In this document: positions 1-8,800 of the stretch, piece by piece
Numbering within the stretch: position 1 is the stretch's first letter
Layout: each line of letters opens with the position of its first letter
Source: an uncultured Eubacteriales bacterium
GTDB lineage: Bacteria > Bacillota > Clostridia > Christensenellales > Aristaeellaceae
DNA length: 56,623 bases
Assembly: GCA_902765305.1 (NCBI GenBank)
Contig: CACWZI010000050.1
Coordinates: forward strand, 1 to 56,623
Direction: 5' to 3'
The notes under the pieces: model-generated
Databases searched by the model: none
Told to the model about the DNA's origin: nothing
What the model saw: the letters and a program-made list of their open reading frames with translations, nothing else
Program-made: the position numbers and the translations under genes

Positions 1-101
1 CCACCTTCCGCCCAAGGGCATGGCTACGCACACCCTGAACCGGCAGCTTCGCTGCCTGGGGAAGGCTTTGGGAGGCCGCATCAGCTCGATAAATCAGAAG
101 T
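1..101. repeat. Right end of a dispersed repeat element (R1, partial)
   Basis: The left edge of the window is the end of a repeat element that starts outside it. It carries the GC-rich hairpin GGCAGCTTCGCTGCC with flanking CCTTCC/GGAAGG blocks and ends in CGATAAATCAGAA at 87-99. The order of blocks matches the reverse complement of the left end of the element at 22570-22842. The stop codon of the minus-strand MtnA-like gene lies only a few bases beyond it. Confidence 0.75.
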
Positions 102-107
102 TGCACG

Positions 108-1178
108 CTACAGGTTCAGGCCGGCCTGGCTGAATTCGCCGTCGCCGTCCTTAAAGTAGCGGGGCAGGTCGTAGGGGCTGTAGATGCCGTTGTCGGTGAC
201 GACGCCGGAGACCAGGTGGGGCGGGGTGATGTCGAAGCTGGGATAATAGCCCTTCACGCCATGGGTGGCGGTGCGCGTGCCCATGGCCTGGAGCACGAAT
301 TCCGGGTCGCGCATCTCGATGGTAACGGTGTCGACGGTGGGGTGGCCGGGGTCCGGCGCGCCGGTGACGAAGTAGGGTATGCCCATATACTTGGCGACGA
401 TGGCGATCTGGAAGGTGCCCACCTTGTTGACCACGTGGCCGTCCAGGCAGATGGCGTCCGCGGCGGAGGTGAATACGTTCACGCCCTCGTTCTGCATCAC
501 CGTGGCGGGCATGTTGTCGGTGATCACGGTCACGTCGAAGCCCATGTCCCGGCAGACGGTGGCGGTCAGCCGCGCGCCCTGGAAGTAGGGGCGGGTCTCG
601 GGGCAGAACAGGCGAATGGTCTTGCCCCGGTCCCGGCATTCCTTCAGCATCATGCCCACGACGGTCTCGCCGAAGCACTGGGTCATGACCGTGCCGTTGT
701 CGGGGATCAGGTCCACCAGGTAACCCGCAGTGCGGCGGACCTTGCTGTAGCGCAGGTCGTTGGCCTCGACGGTGTGCGCCATGATCGCCCGGGCCGCGTC
801 CTCGCCGGCTTCGATGGCCCGCCGGGCCGCCGCGAGGCAGCCGTCTGTGATGATCTTCATCCGGGAGACGGTGGTGGGGCGGGCGTGGCTGATGTTCTCG
901 GCGGCGTCCTCCAGCCACGCCAGCTGCCCGGCGGCGTTTCGGCCCCGGCATTCGTGGGCGGCGAGGGCCATGCCCATGGCCGCGGCAGTGTAGGGGCCGG
1001 CGCTCTGGGTGACCATGTCGGCGATGGCCTGGGTGACTTCCTGGTGCGTCTTGCAGGTTACAAATTCCACCTTTCCGGGATAGACCCGGCGGTCCAGTAT
1101 GCGCACCGCGCCGCCGTCGAACCATGCGATGTTTTCATATTGCAGCATGAAGGCGAGGTCCCTGTCCTGTCGCTCCAT
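108..1178 (-). CDS. MtnA-like sugar-phosphate isomerase (eIF-2B alpha/beta/delta family)
   Basis: A 356-residue protein of the MtnA / eIF-2B-like isomerase family. MtnA converts 5-methylthioribose-1-phosphate to the ribulose form in methionine salvage. The C-terminal half shows a family-like nucleotide/sugar-phosphate fold: TQCFGETVVG around 165-175 sits where MtnA has its catalytic cysteine, and ADAICLDGHVVNKVGT around 236-252 sits where MtnA has its catalytic aspartate and NKIGT motif. The cysteine and aspartate are kept but the surroundings differ from textbook MtnA, so another sugar phosphate (ribose- or deoxyribose-derived) is possible. The ATG lies one base after the stop of the upstream deaminase gene, with GGAGG just before it, so the two are translationally coupled. 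It is the last gene of the PNP-deaminase-isomerase operon. Confidence 0.75.
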   Translation of the reverse strand: MERQDRDLAFMLQYENIAWFDGGAVRILDRRVYPGKVEFVTCKTHQEVTQAIADMVTQSAGPYTAAAMGMALAAHECRGRNAAGQLAWLEDAAENISHARPTTVSRMKIITDGCLAAARRAIEAGEDAARAIMAHTVEANDLRYSKVRRTAGYLVDLIPDNGTVMTQCFGETVVGMMLKECRDRGKTIRLFCPETRPYFQGARLTATVCRDMGFDVTVITDNMPATVMQNEGVNVFTSAADAICLDGHVVNKVGTFQIAIVAKYMGIPYFVTGAPDPGHPTVDTVTIEMRDPEFVLQAMGTRTATHGVKGYYPSFDITPPHLVSGVVTDNGIYSPYDLPRYFKDGDGEFSQAGLNL

Positions 1179-1179
1179 G

Positions 1180-2496
1180 TCATCGCCCTCCGTACAGCCG
1201 CTTCACGGCCTGCTTCGCGTCGTACATCACCTTTTCCCGGTCGAGGGTCAGGTATTCGCCGTTCTCATACAGTATTTTGCCGTCCACCATGGTCATCACC
1301 ACGTCGCTGGCCTGGGCGGCGTACACCAGCATCGGCAGCGGCTCGAAGGCCGGGTAGAGGTGGGGCCGGTCCATGTCGACGGCCACGATGTCGGCCTTCT
1401 TGCCCACGGCCAGGCAGCCGGTGTCGTCCCGGCCCTGGAGCATGGCCCCGTTCACCGTCGCCATGCGCAGCACCGTGTCGGGCGGCATCAGCTCCGGGTC
1501 CAGCATGTGCCCGTTCGTGACGATGGCGGCCAGGTGCATCTCCTCGAACAGGTTCAGGTTGTTGTTGCTGGCCGCGCCGTCGGTGCCCAGCGCCACCGTC
1601 AGGCCCCTGTCCAGCATCTGGGGCAGGGGCGCGAAGCCGCTGCCCAGCTTCAGGTTGCTGGTGGGGTTGTGGATCGGATACACGCCGTGGGCCTTCAGTA
1701 TGTCCAGGTCCTCCGGGGTGCACCACACGCAGTGGGCTGCGGCGGCGGGCAGGTCGAATATGCCCATGGCCTCGAACCAGGCGGCGGGGGTCATGCCGTG
1801 GCGCTGGACGCACTCCTGCTGCTCCTTGCGGGTCTCGGACAGGTGCAGCTGCACCCGCGCGCCCTTTTCCCGGTAGGGGCGGATTCTGTCGGCGTAGTAG
1901 CGGGTGACGGCGTCGTTGGTGGTGTACTCGGCGTGCACGCTGAAGTCCACCCGGATGCGCCCGTCCTGGCAGCCGTGGCATTCGTCGAACAGAGCCAATG
2001 ATTCGCGGACGCGGAAGTTCTTCTCCGGGGGCTCGGCGGGGTCGAAGGCCTGCACCACCCGCGTCAGGTTGATCTTCATGCCCACCTGTTCGTTCAGCCG
2101 GATCAGGGCGTTCCGGGGCTCCATGTACATGTCGCTGAAGGCGGTGACCCCGCTGGCCAGCAGCTCCAGCATCGCCAGCTGGTTGCCGGCGATGAAGTCC
2201 TCGGTCTTCATGCGGTCCTCCACGGGGAACACCGCCTCGAACAGCCAGCGGCTCAGCGGCAGGTCGCTGCCGATGCCCCGCAGCAGCGTCATCGCCGCGT
2301 GGCAGTGGCAGTTGATGAGCCCGGGGATCAGCAGCTTGCCCCGCATGTCCTTCTCCCGGTCGTAGTCCGCCGCCGGACGCTGGGCGCCGATGTAGTCGAT
2401 TTTGTCCCCGTCGATGCCCAGGAAGCCCTCGGGGATATAGTCGAAGCGTTCGTCCTTCCAGGCCAGTATGCCCGCGTTCTTGATCAGCAGCCTCAC
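1180..2496 (-). CDS. mtaD: 5-methylthioadenosine/S-adenosylhomocysteine deaminase (amidohydrolase)
   Basis: A 438-residue cytosolic metal-dependent amidohydrolase of the SsnA/TrzA/MtaD group, which deaminates MTA or SAH to the inosine forms. Visible motifs are HCHAAMTLLRG (metal HxH), HLSETRKE, AAHCVW (third metal histidine) and LGTDGAASNN (metal aspartate), in the expected order. The start chosen is GTG at 2496, overlapping the upstream PNP stop as GTGA; longer upstream frames run through PNP coding sequence and are not credible. PNP upstream and an MtnA-like isomerase downstream support a deaminate-then-phosphorolyse route for adenosine-type thioethers. Chlorohydrolase or guanine deaminase activity is less likely given this context. 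Confidence 0.85.
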   Translation of the reverse strand: MRLLIKNAGILAWKDERFDYIPEGFLGIDGDKIDYIGAQRPAADYDREKDMRGKLLIPGLINCHCHAAMTLLRGIGSDLPLSRWLFEAVFPVEDRMKTEDFIAGNQLAMLELLASGVTAFSDMYMEPRNALIRLNEQVGMKINLTRVVQAFDPAEPPEKNFRVRESLALFDECHGCQDGRIRVDFSVHAEYTTNDAVTRYYADRIRPYREKGARVQLHLSETRKEQQECVQRHGMTPAAWFEAMGIFDLPAAAAHCVWCTPEDLDILKAHGVYPIHNPTSNLKLGSGFAPLPQMLDRGLTVALGTDGAASNNNLNLFEEMHLAAIVTNGHMLDPELMPPDTVLRMATVNGAMLQGRDDTGCLAVGKKADIVAVDMDRPHLYPAFEPLPMLVYAAQASDVVMTMVDGKILYENGEYLTLDREKVMYDAKQAVKRLYGGR

Positions 2497-3332
2497 AGCG
2501 CCACCACCTCCCCGATGCGTTCGATGATCTTCTTCAGGCAGACGCTCAGGCGCGCGGCGACGGTCGTCGCGGTCTCGAGCACCTCCTCCTGGGTCAGCGG
2601 CTGGTCCAGCACGCCCGCGGCCATGTTGGTCATCACGCTCAGGCACAGCACCGGCATGCCGCAGTGGGCCGCCGTCAGCGCCTCGGTGACGGTGGACATG
2701 CCCACGGCGTCCGCGCCCAGTATGCGGGCGACGCGGATCTCAGCCGGGGTTTCGAACTGGGGCCCGGTGAAGAACATGTACACGCCCTCCCGCAGCGTAA
2801 GTCCGGTGCCCTCGGCGCATTCCCGGGCCAGGGCGCGCAGCTCGGGGGTGTACATGTGGCTCACGTCGAAGAAGCGCGGGCCGAAGGCGTCTATGTTCCT
2901 TCCCCGCAGGGGGCTGTTTCCGGTCAGCTTGATGTGGTCCGAGACGAGCATGATGTCGCCGGGGCGGTATTCGGTGTTCACCGCGCCGGCGGCGTTGGTC
3001 AGGATCAGCGCCTTCGCGCCCAGCAGCCTGAACAGGCGCACCGGGATCACCAGCTGTTCGAAGTCGTAGCCCTCGTAGGAGTGGAAGCGCCCGGACATGC
3101 ACACCACGCGCCGCCCCGCCACGGTGCCGAAGATCAGCTTGCCGGCGTGGCCCTGCACGGTGGAGACCAGGAAGTTCGGGATGTCCCCGTATTCGATGAC
3201 GATGGGATCTTCGATGGCGTCCGCAAACGGGCCCAGGAACGACCCCAGCACGACGGCGACCTCAGGACGCCAGGGCACGATGGCGCGTATGTAGTCCGCC
3301 GATTTTTGGAAGTATTCGAGGGTATAATCCAT
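2493..3332 (-). CDS. punA: Purine nucleoside phosphorylase, trimeric PunA type
   Basis: A 279-residue trimeric-type purine nucleoside phosphorylase that splits inosine, guanosine or methylthioinosine with phosphate into base and sugar-1-phosphate. Family motifs are present in order: VVLGSFLGPF near the start, GRFHSYEGY, LTNAAGAVN, GPQFETPAEIR, GMSTVTEA and SVMTNMAAG. The asparagine in the last motif is the residue that selects 6-oxopurines in this family. First gene of the minus-strand operon; its stop overlaps the deaminase start. A good promoter lies upstream at 3378-3406. In this setting it probably acts on the deaminase product, so it may work as a methylthioinosine phosphorylase as well as a general PNP. 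Confidence 0.9.
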   Translation of the reverse strand: MDYTLEYFQKSADYIRAIVPWRPEVAVVLGSFLGPFADAIEDPIVIEYGDIPNFLVSTVQGHAGKLIFGTVAGRRVVCMSGRFHSYEGYDFEQLVIPVRLFRLLGAKALILTNAAGAVNTEYRPGDIMLVSDHIKLTGNSPLRGRNIDAFGPRFFDVSHMYTPELRALARECAEGTGLTLREGVYMFFTGPQFETPAEIRVARILGADAVGMSTVTEALTAAHCGMPVLCLSVMTNMAAGVLDQPLTQEEVLETATTVAARLSVCLKKIIERIGEVVAL

Positions 3333-3377
3333 GAATGCTTGCCTCCCGTAGCTATGGTTATATATCTGAATATACCA

Positions 3378-3406
3378 ATTTTATCATGTTCGGGAAAGCA
3401 AGTCAA
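3378..3406 (-). promoter_or_regulatory. Sigma-70-type promoter of the punA operon
   Basis: On the minus strand TTGACT, a 17-base spacer and TAAAAT lie about 45 bases before the punA start codon. Both boxes are close to consensus and spacing is ideal. Confidence 0.75.
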
Positions 3407-3632
3407 TGCAATGCCGAAACGCAAAATATAACTGAAAAAGAGAGGGGACAGCGCTCGACAGGGCGGGAGGGAAGTGCTATCATGAAGATGGATGGTATAA
3501 TGATTAGGCAACCAGCGCGAAGCGCGGTTGGCCGGGTCGGCGGCTCCCGAAGGGAGAGACGCCGACAATCATGGTATAATGACGGATATATCGGAATGAT
3601 CGGGCAATGACAATACATTGGAGGTAACGACT
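3407..3632 (+). promoter_or_regulatory. ahcY upstream region with two extended -10 boxes and two hairpins
   Basis: TGGTATAAT (extended -10) occurs twice, ending at 3501 and 3580, each without a clear -35 box. Between them lie two GC-rich hairpins: CCAGCGCGAAGCGCGGTTGG at 3512-3531 and a stem of GTCGGCG with CGCCGAC enclosing CTCCC/GGGAG at about 3536-3565. Transcription from the first box would include both hairpins in the ahcY leader; from the second it would not. I do not recognise a known riboswitch here. Confidence 0.45.
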
Positions 3633-4877
3633 GTGAGCATCATCAGAGACATCAGCCTGGCGCCCTCCGGCGAGAACAAGATCGAATGGGTGCGGCGCAA
3701 CTGCCCCCTGTTGCGCAGCCTGGAGGCGGACTTCACAAAGAACAGGCCCTTTGAGGGCAAGCGGATCGCGCTGTCCATCCACCTCGAGGCCAAGACCGCC
3801 TACCTGTGCAAGGTCCTTGCCGCAGGCGGGGCCGAGATGTACGTGACCGGCTCGAATCCGCTGTCCACCCAGGACGACGTGGCGGCGGCGCTGGTCAAGG
3901 CGGGCCTGAACGTGTTCGCCTGGCACGGGGCCACCGAGGAGGAGTACTTCGCCCACATTCGCGAGACCCTGTCCCACCACGCCAACGTCATCATCGACGA
4001 CGGCGGCGACCTGGTGCACATGCTGCACACCGAGATGCAGGACGAGCTGCAATACGTGATCGGCGGCTGCGAGGAGACCACCACGGGCATCGTCCGACTG
4101 ATCGCCATGAACAAAGAGGGCAAGCTGCAATTCCCCATGGTGAAGGTGAACAACGCAGACTGCAAGCACCTGTTCGACAACCGCTACGGCACCGGCCAGT
4201 CCGTGTGGGACGGCATCAACCGCACCACCAACCTGATCGTCGCCGGAAAGTACGTGGTGGTGGCGGGCTACGGCTGGTGCGGCAAGGGCGTGGCCATGCG
4301 GGCGAAGGGGCTGGGCGCGAAGGTCATCGTGACCGAGGTGAACCCCATCCGCGCCATCGAGGCGGTCATGGACGGCTTCGAGGTCCTGCCGATGCACGAG
4401 GCGGCGGTGCTGGGCGACCTGTTCGTGACGGTGACCGGCTGCGCCGGCGTCATCACCCAGCCCGACTTCATGGTGATGAAGGAGGGCGCGGTGCTCTGCA
4501 ACGCGGGCCATTTCGACGTGGAAGTGGATATGAAGTGGCTGAGGGAGTATTCCACGGAGATCCGCGAGATGCGCGCCAACATCATGGGCTACACCCTGCC
4601 CAACGGCAAGCACGTGTACGTGCTGGCGGAGGGCCGGCTGGTGAACCTGGCGGCGGGCGACGGACATCCGGCGGAGATCATGGACATGAGCTTTGCCATC
4701 CAGGCGCTCTCCGCGAAGTACCTGGTGGAGCACGCGGGCGAGCTGAAGGAGAAGCTGATCGACGTTCCCGCCGAGGTGGACCTGGAGGTGGCCAACCGCA
4801 AGCTGGCCTTCCTGGGGGTCACCATCGACCGGCTGACGCCCGAGCAGGAGGCCTATCTGAACAGCTCCGCGGTCTGA
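3633..4877 (+). CDS. ahcY: Adenosylhomocysteinase (S-adenosyl-L-homocysteine hydrolase)
   Basis: A 414-residue NAD-dependent enzyme that hydrolyses S-adenosylhomocysteine to adenosine and homocysteine, relieving product inhibition of methyltransferases. Diagnostic features are IDDGGDLVHMLH, CEETTTGI, NRYGTGQSVWDGINRTTN, the Rossmann motif GYGWCGKG and the C-terminal HPAEIMDMSF. The length matches the short bacterial/archaeal form. GTG at 3633 is preferred over TTG at 3618 because GGAGG sits 8 bases before it. It diverges from the punA operon, whose deaminase can also consume SAH, so the locus holds two routes for SAH removal. Confidence 0.95.
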   Translation: MSIIRDISLAPSGENKIEWVRRNCPLLRSLEADFTKNRPFEGKRIALSIHLEAKTAYLCKVLAAGGAEMYVTGSNPLSTQDDVAAALVKAGLNVFAWHGATEEEYFAHIRETLSHHANVIIDDGGDLVHMLHTEMQDELQYVIGGCEETTTGIVRLIAMNKEGKLQFPMVKVNNADCKHLFDNRYGTGQSVWDGINRTTNLIVAGKYVVVAGYGWCGKGVAMRAKGLGAKVIVTEVNPIRAIEAVMDGFEVLPMHEAAVLGDLFVTVTGCAGVITQPDFMVMKEGAVLCNAGHFDVEVDMKWLREYSTEIREMRANIMGYTLPNGKHVYVLAEGRLVNLAAGDGHPAEIMDMSFAIQALSAKYLVEHAGELKEKLIDVPAEVDLEVANRKLAFLGVTIDRLTPEQEAYLNSSAV

Positions 4878-4898
4878 CGGGGCGGGGGAATGGCAAAC

Positions 4899-4933
4899 AA
4901 ACAGGGAAGCGCGTGACAGGCGCTTCCCTGTTT
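4899..4933 (+). terminator. Terminator after ahcY
   Basis: A 14-bp perfect stem pairs AAACAGGGAAGCGC with GCGCTTCCCTGTTT across a 7-base loop, followed by a T-rich stretch, 22 bases after the ahcY stop. Confidence 0.85.
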
Positions 4934-4950
4934 ATTTGGCATTGTATCGT

Positions 4951-5197
4951 AAATTCTGATTTGTCGGGCTGACAGAAGGGGGAGCCCTATCGGCCCTTCG
5001 GGCCACTTCTCCACGGGCCTATCGGCCCCATCTCGCTGAAAACAGTCCACTGGACTGTTTTCCGGGCGCTCGATGCCACTGCGGCGGGGAAGCTAAAAAG
5101 CAGCTTGGTGCCCCCAAAAGCTTCCCCACCGAAGTGGGGAAGTACCCGCGAAGCGGGGGATAGGGCTCCCCTTTCATAGCCCGACAAATCAGAATTT
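4951..5197. repeat. Dispersed repeat element R2 (end-to-end inverted repeat)
   Basis: A 247-bp element whose two ends are perfect inverted copies: AAATTCTGATTTGTCGGGCT at 4951 and its complement ending at 5197. A second inverted pair, GGGAGCCCTATC / GATAGGGCTCCC, lies inside, and the middle holds further hairpins (ACAGTCCACTGGACTGT; AGCTTCCCCACC near GGTGGGGAAG variants). It lies after the ahcY terminator. The ends match the other elements but the interior is unlike them. Confidence 0.8.
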
Positions 5198-5202
5198 ACC
5201 AA

Positions 5203-5242
5203 AGCAAACCGCATGCAGGCGCGTGCCCGCATGCGGTTTGCT
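5203..5242 (-). terminator. Strong hairpin, probable terminator
   Basis: AGCAAACCGCATGC pairs perfectly with GCATGCGGTTTGCT over a 12-base loop. It lies just past the stop of the decayed minus-strand gene at 5256-5449. There is little T-tract, so factor-independent termination is uncertain. Confidence 0.5.
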
Positions 5243-5255
5243 ACGTCGCGCCTTG

Positions 5256-5449
5256 TCAGTCGTCCACCCTCAGGGTGTCGACGATGGCGCTGATCGCGTC
5301 GTCGCGCGCCATGGCGGCGTCCTCGTCTGCCAGGCTGGTGACGCCGATGGTGACGGTCACCATCTCTTCGGCCTCGCCGTCGTCGTCGATCACCGGGGCG
5401 ATAAACGTGGTCTCGGTCACATCAGCAGCATGACGATCATTTTCTTCAT
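5256..5449 (-). pseudogene. Broken small gene of unknown function
   Basis: On the minus strand a good ribosome-binding site (AAGGAGGA) precedes an ATG that starts MKKMIVMLLM and then hits TGA. The next frame continues without a stop for about 53 codons of acidic sequence (VIDDDGEAEEMVTVTIGV ... AIVDTLRVDD) ending at 5256. The simplest reading is a frameshift or small deletion that destroyed a short gene that once began with a signal-peptide-like stretch. No family is recognised. Confidence 0.4.
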
Positions 5450-5893
5450 TTTGGGTTCCTCCTTTTCATCGGCCGGTGGGCTGTTCTCGATGGGTGCGTT
5501 ATAGCGCGGCATGCGTCACAGTTGCGTCACACCGTACCCGATCAGATTTCCGTCCTGGCTACGGCCCCGACCGTCTGCGTGGCCGGCCGGTCGGCCAGGC
5601 TCTCGCGGCAAATATTTGTACTGTATATTTTGTTACTTATATTGAAAAAATTGACCATCAAAACCAAATTATTTGCCACTGTATTTCTGTTGCCATATAC
5701 AGTAAAATGTAGACGGAGTATCCTGAATATTTTCAGGACTTGTATGCCGCCTCCAAGGCATATATTAATGAAAACAGGCTGAAAACGCAACAAACAACAC
5801 AAAAAAGAGTGCGTTGGGCACTCGGATCATACAGGCTGATAGGATGGCGGACGGACGCAGACCGACCGATACAGGCAGGAAGAAGGTTAAAAT
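5450..5893 (+). promoter_or_regulatory. AT-rich leader region of the giant adhesin gene
   Basis: The 440 bases before the adhesin contain no credible gene and are far more A+T-rich than the rest of the window from about 5605 on. TTGCCA (5673-5678), a 17-base spacer and TATACA (5696-5701) form a plausible promoter, leaving a leader of about 185 bases. The palindrome CTGAATATTTTCAG at about 5722-5735 falls just after the transcription start and could be an operator. The start codon follows an AGAAGG ribosome-binding site. Confidence 0.5.
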
Positions 5894-8800
5894 ATGAATA
5901 ACAATCCGCTGAATAGCATCGTAAGGAGTGCCAGGAAGAAGAGGATCTTGAAAAGAACCCTCTCCATGCTTTGCGTGGTGGTGCTGTTGTTCACCATGCA
6001 CACGCTCAGGCGGGATGCGAACACGCTCGAACGCATCCCCATGTGCGGTTACCCGGAAGAACACTTCCACACCCCGGATTGCTATGACGGGGATGCGCTG
6101 GTCTGCGGCAGGCATGAGCACATTCATACGGATGCCTGCTACCAGGAAAGCCCGGAGATCGAGCTGGGCGCCGCCGATCTGGATATCCAGGGCGATGCCA
6201 TCGTCGATCCGGGGCTTGCGGACCAGGGGTTGGAGCTGTCCCTCAGCGATATGGATAACGCGCTGGAAATTGAGGACGTGACCCCGGGCCTGGCGTCGAA
6301 CGAAAGCGAAGAAAGAGCGTTCAGCTTCACGCTGGGCCAGGAGGCCATGCTCAGCGGGATCATTCGTGCGCTGTCGCTTGAAATCGATTTCGCGGACATC
6401 GTCGATGTGGGCATCGTGGACGATGAAGAAACGGAAAATGACCTGATCGGCATCGAGAAGACCGGCGACGATTACAGGATCTGGGCCAGGAAGGATTTCG
6501 ACAGGATGCAGCTTGCGCTGATCCTCGCCGACGATATCCTGGTCATTGAGCTGCTGGACGGTGTGGCCGCGCCTGTTGTGGACATCGCGCCTGAAGGGGA
6601 CATCGCCATTACCGGAGACGACACGCCGGTGGCGGAGGCCGCGCCTGTTGTGGAAGACACCCCCGCGGTGGAAGAGACGCACGAAGTGGAACAGACGCCC
6701 GAGGTGGACGACGTGCCCGAAGTGGACGACGTGCCTGCGGTGGACGACGTGCCTGCGCTGGACGATGTGTCCGTCGAGGACCTTGAGCCTGCCGAGGCGG
6801 TCGCGCCCGTCACCGAGGAACCGACCGAAGTCGTCGATGAGGTCGGCGAAGACGCAGCGCCCGCCGGGGACGAGCAGCCCACCGAACAGGAACAGACCGA
6901 AGTCGATGCAGAGCAGGAAGGCGAAACCGCCCCAATGGAGGACGAGCAGGGCGAAGAAGCGGCCATTCCCGCAGGGGATGACCAGACGGAGGAAGAAAGC
7001 GCCTCCATAGAAGCGATTGTCGTCGAAGCCCAGCCCGCCGAGGAGGGCGAGGAGGTCGCCGAGCAGACTGAAGCGCAGAGCGAGGCGCAGCCCACCGAGG
7101 AAGGCGAGATCGCCGTCGAGCAGGGCGAGGAAGAAGTCATCGAGGCGCAACCTGAAGAGGAAGGCGAGATCGCCGAGCAGGGCGAGGAAGGAGTTATCGA
7201 GGCGCAGCCCGCCGAGGAAGGCGAGGTAGTCGTCGAGCAGGGCGAGGAAGAAGTCATCGAGGCGCAACCCGAGGAGGAGCAGCCCGAAGAGGAGCAGCCC
7301 GTCGAAGAGGGCGAGGCAGCCGTCGAGCAGGGCGAAGAAGCGGTCGTCGAGGAGCAGCCCGCCGAAGAGGAGCAGCCCGCCGAAGAGGAGCAGCCCGCCG
7401 AGGAGGAGCAGTCCGCCGAGGAGGAGCAGCCCGCCGAGGAGGAGCAGCCTATCGAAGAGGAGCAGCCCGCCGAAGAAGAACAGCCCGAGGAAGAGCAGCC
7501 TGCAGAGGAGCAGTCCGAAGAAGAACAGCCCGAGGAGGAACAGCCCACCGAAGAGGAGCAGCCCGCAGAGGAGGAGCAGCCTGCTGAGGAGCAGTCCGAA
7601 GAAGAACAGGCCGAGGAGGAGCAGCCCGCCGAGGAGGAGCAGCTCGCAGAGGAAGAGCAGCCTGCTGAGGAGCAGCCCGAAGAAGAATTGCCTGAGGAAG
7701 AACAGCCCGACGAAGCGGAGCCCACCGCGGGTGAAGAAGAAGCTGCCGGAATCGGCGAGGAAACGGACGATGGGGAAGCCGAAGCCCAGGAGGAAGCGGG
7801 GGACGCCGGTGACGGCGAATCCACTGAGGGCGAGGGCGCTGCTGAGCAGCCCGTCATCACCGCCACCGTGGATCTGTCCGGGGTCACCGAATACCCGCTG
7901 TCCCTGAACGCGCTGCTGGCCGAGGCCGCGCCGGAAGTGGAAGCGCCGGCTGAGGACGCGCTGGCCGAGAACGCCGGGGAGCCTGCCGAAGACGCGGCGG
8001 AGGAAACCGAAGCAGCCGCGGCGGACGCCGAGCCCGCCGAAGCGGCAGTATGGCACATTGAATACGATGAAGCGGTTTTGAGCATCGAGGAAGCGGAGGG
8101 CGACTACCTGGTCACCCCGCTGCAGCGCTTCGAAGCCACCGAAATCACCGTGGACAACGGCAGCCGCTACGCGCTGACGCTGGTGAACTGCGCGCTGCCC
8201 GAGGAAGAGGAAGCCGCCGAAGCGCCGGTGATCGCCTATCCGGCCCAGGATTTCGAGGGCCGCACCGAGTATGTGGCGGTGGCCGTATCGGCCCCCGAGG
8301 GCGCGTTCCCCGAGGGCACGACCATGGCCGTCGCGGACGTCGAGGACGAAAAGACGCTGACCGACATCGAGGACACCGTGTCCGAGGAGTTCGTCGAGGT
8401 CAAGCGGGTCCACGCCGTGGACATCACCTTCACCGACGCCGAGGGCAACGAGATCGAGCCCCTGCTGCCCATCAGCGTGGTGATGCGCGTGGAAGAGAAG
8501 GAGCAGCAGCAGGAGGCCGTGGTGGTCCACGTGGACGACGCGGGCGAGACCGAGGTCGTCGAGAGCCAGAGCGAGGCCCCTGCGGGCGAGACCGAAGTGA
8601 AGGTCGAGATGCCCGCCACCGAGGCCCCGGCGGAGGAAGCCGCCGAGGGCGAGGCGCAGGAAGGTGAAGCGACGGAGTCGGAGGAATCCAGCGTGGGCTT
8701 TGAGGCCGACACCTTCTCCGTGTACGCCGTCGTCATCACCGAGACCATCGAGACGAAATACATCGACGCCGAGGGCGCGACCTGGAACATCTCCGTGGGC

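Noticed and set aside
3430-3632. SAH riboswitch before ahcY
   Set aside because: I could not find the conserved core of that class; the hairpins are simple stems and the second promoter would exclude them from the transcript.
4951-5197. Element R2 as a transcription terminator of ahcY
   Set aside because: A proper terminator already lies at 4899-4933, and the ends of R2 match dispersed elements elsewhere.
7010-7720. CRISPR array
   Set aside because: The short units are contiguous, in frame and coding; there are no unique spacers and no cas genes in the window.
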